Assembly (NCBI GenBank): GCA_035371905.1
Contig: DAORXQ010000029.1
Location: 1 to 6,081 of the forward strand
Length of the DNA: 6,081 bases
Direction of reading: 5' to 3'
Source: a bacterium
GTDB lineage: Bacteria > Ratteibacteria > UBA8468 > B48-G9 > JAFGKM01
The notes under the pieces were generated by a model. The model saw only the letters and a program-made list of their open reading frames with translations, was not told the DNA's origin and made no database searches. Below, one piece after another: positions 5,776 to 6,081 of the stretch. Made by a program: the position numbers and the translations under genes. Position 1 is the first letter of the stretch. Each line of letters starts with the position of its first letter.

Positions 5776-6081
5776 TTGAAATTAGGAATAATTGGATTTG
5801 GAAATATGGGTTCTGCTATTATTAGTGGTATTCTTGAAAAAAAAGTTATAAAAAAAGAAAAGATTTTTGTTTTTGATGTAGATAAAGAGAAAATAAAAGA
5901 TATCCCTGCAAATGTAGTTGAAAATAATAAAGAAATTGTGGAAAATTCAGATTTGATAATAATAGCAGTAAAGCCAAAAGATGCTGAAAATGTTCTTTGT
6001 GAAATAAAAAACTATCTGAATTCAGAAAAGATACTCATTTCAATAATGGCAGGGATTAAAATAAAAAGAATAGAAGAAATT
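5776..6081 (+). CDS. proC: Pyrroline-5-carboxylate reductase, 5' part
   Basis: The first 102 codons of a gene cut by the window edge; the full protein is normally about 265-270 residues. ProC reduces 1-pyrroline-5-carboxylate to proline with NAD(P)H, the last step of proline synthesis, in the cytoplasm. The N-terminus is a Rossmann fold with the dinucleotide-binding loop GFGNMGSAI (residues 6-14), then FVFDVD at the second strand, IIIAVKP (64-70), a well-known ProC signature, and ILISIMAGI (88-96). The start is TTG: the first ATG, inside GFGNMG, would destroy the cofactor site. The gene follows the ABC ATPase with 31 bases between and no visible terminator, so it may be read through from that operon, although its function is unrelated. 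Confidence 0.92.
   Translation, partial: MKLGIIGFGNMGSAIISGILEKKVIKKEKIFVFDVDKEKIKDIPANVVENNKEIVENSDLIIIAVKPKDAENVLCEIKNYLNSEKILISIMAGIKIKRIEEI

Noticed and set aside
1..6081. CRISPR array, tRNA/rRNA genes, insertion sequence ends, phage genes
   Set aside because: No regularly spaced repeats, tRNA cloverleaf, rRNA segment, transposase motif or terminal inverted repeat pair was seen.

Overview
This is a low-GC bacterial window (roughly 30% G+C by eye), with closely packed genes and strong AAAGGAG-type ribosome binding sites in front of some of them. No marker gene fixes the taxon. The short permease and its ATPase resemble, from memory, an ABC pair common in Planctomycetes and related candidate phyla. 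Together with GH127 and tandem amidohydrolases, this suggests an AT-rich uncultured bacterium of that broad kind (Omnitrophota/Ratteibacteria-like). That placement is a weak inference.

Layout. (1) Bases 1-379 hold no intact gene. From about 189 to 393, the three forward frames contain scattered fragments that line up in order with sulfatase motifs, which I read as a decayed sulfatase gene. Bases 2-187 hold an unassigned, interrupted reading frame. (2) Bases 380-3729 form a plus-strand operon: an amidohydrolase-fold protein that has lost every metal ligand, a second amidohydrolase that keeps them all (8-base overlap), and 13 bases later a cytoplasmic GH127 glycosidase of the beta-L-arabinofuranosidase family. 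(3) A convergent minus-strand gene for a small secreted protein of unknown function (3732-4268) ends 2 bases from the GH127 stop. (4) An 85-base divergent intergenic region holds a promoter for each side and a 15-base palindrome between them. (5) Bases 4354-5744 encode an ABC transporter: a very short FtsX/MacB-type permease followed by a LolD/MacB-type ATPase. (6) The 5' end of proC (pyrroline-5-carboxylate reductase), starting at TTG 5776, runs off the window.

How they may work together. The first operon looks like intracellular processing of a sugar: GH127 would release an L-arabinofuranose-like or related residue. The intact amidohydrolase belongs to a family that includes sugar-lactone hydrolases, and its metal-free neighbour could be a structural or regulatory partner. 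If the upstream remnant is a sulfatase, the locus may once have handled sulfated glycans. The ABC pair probably acts on lipids, lipoproteins or a peptide at the membrane, and proC is housekeeping (proline synthesis). The most unusual item is the enzyme/pseudoenzyme amidohydrolase pair coupled to GH127.
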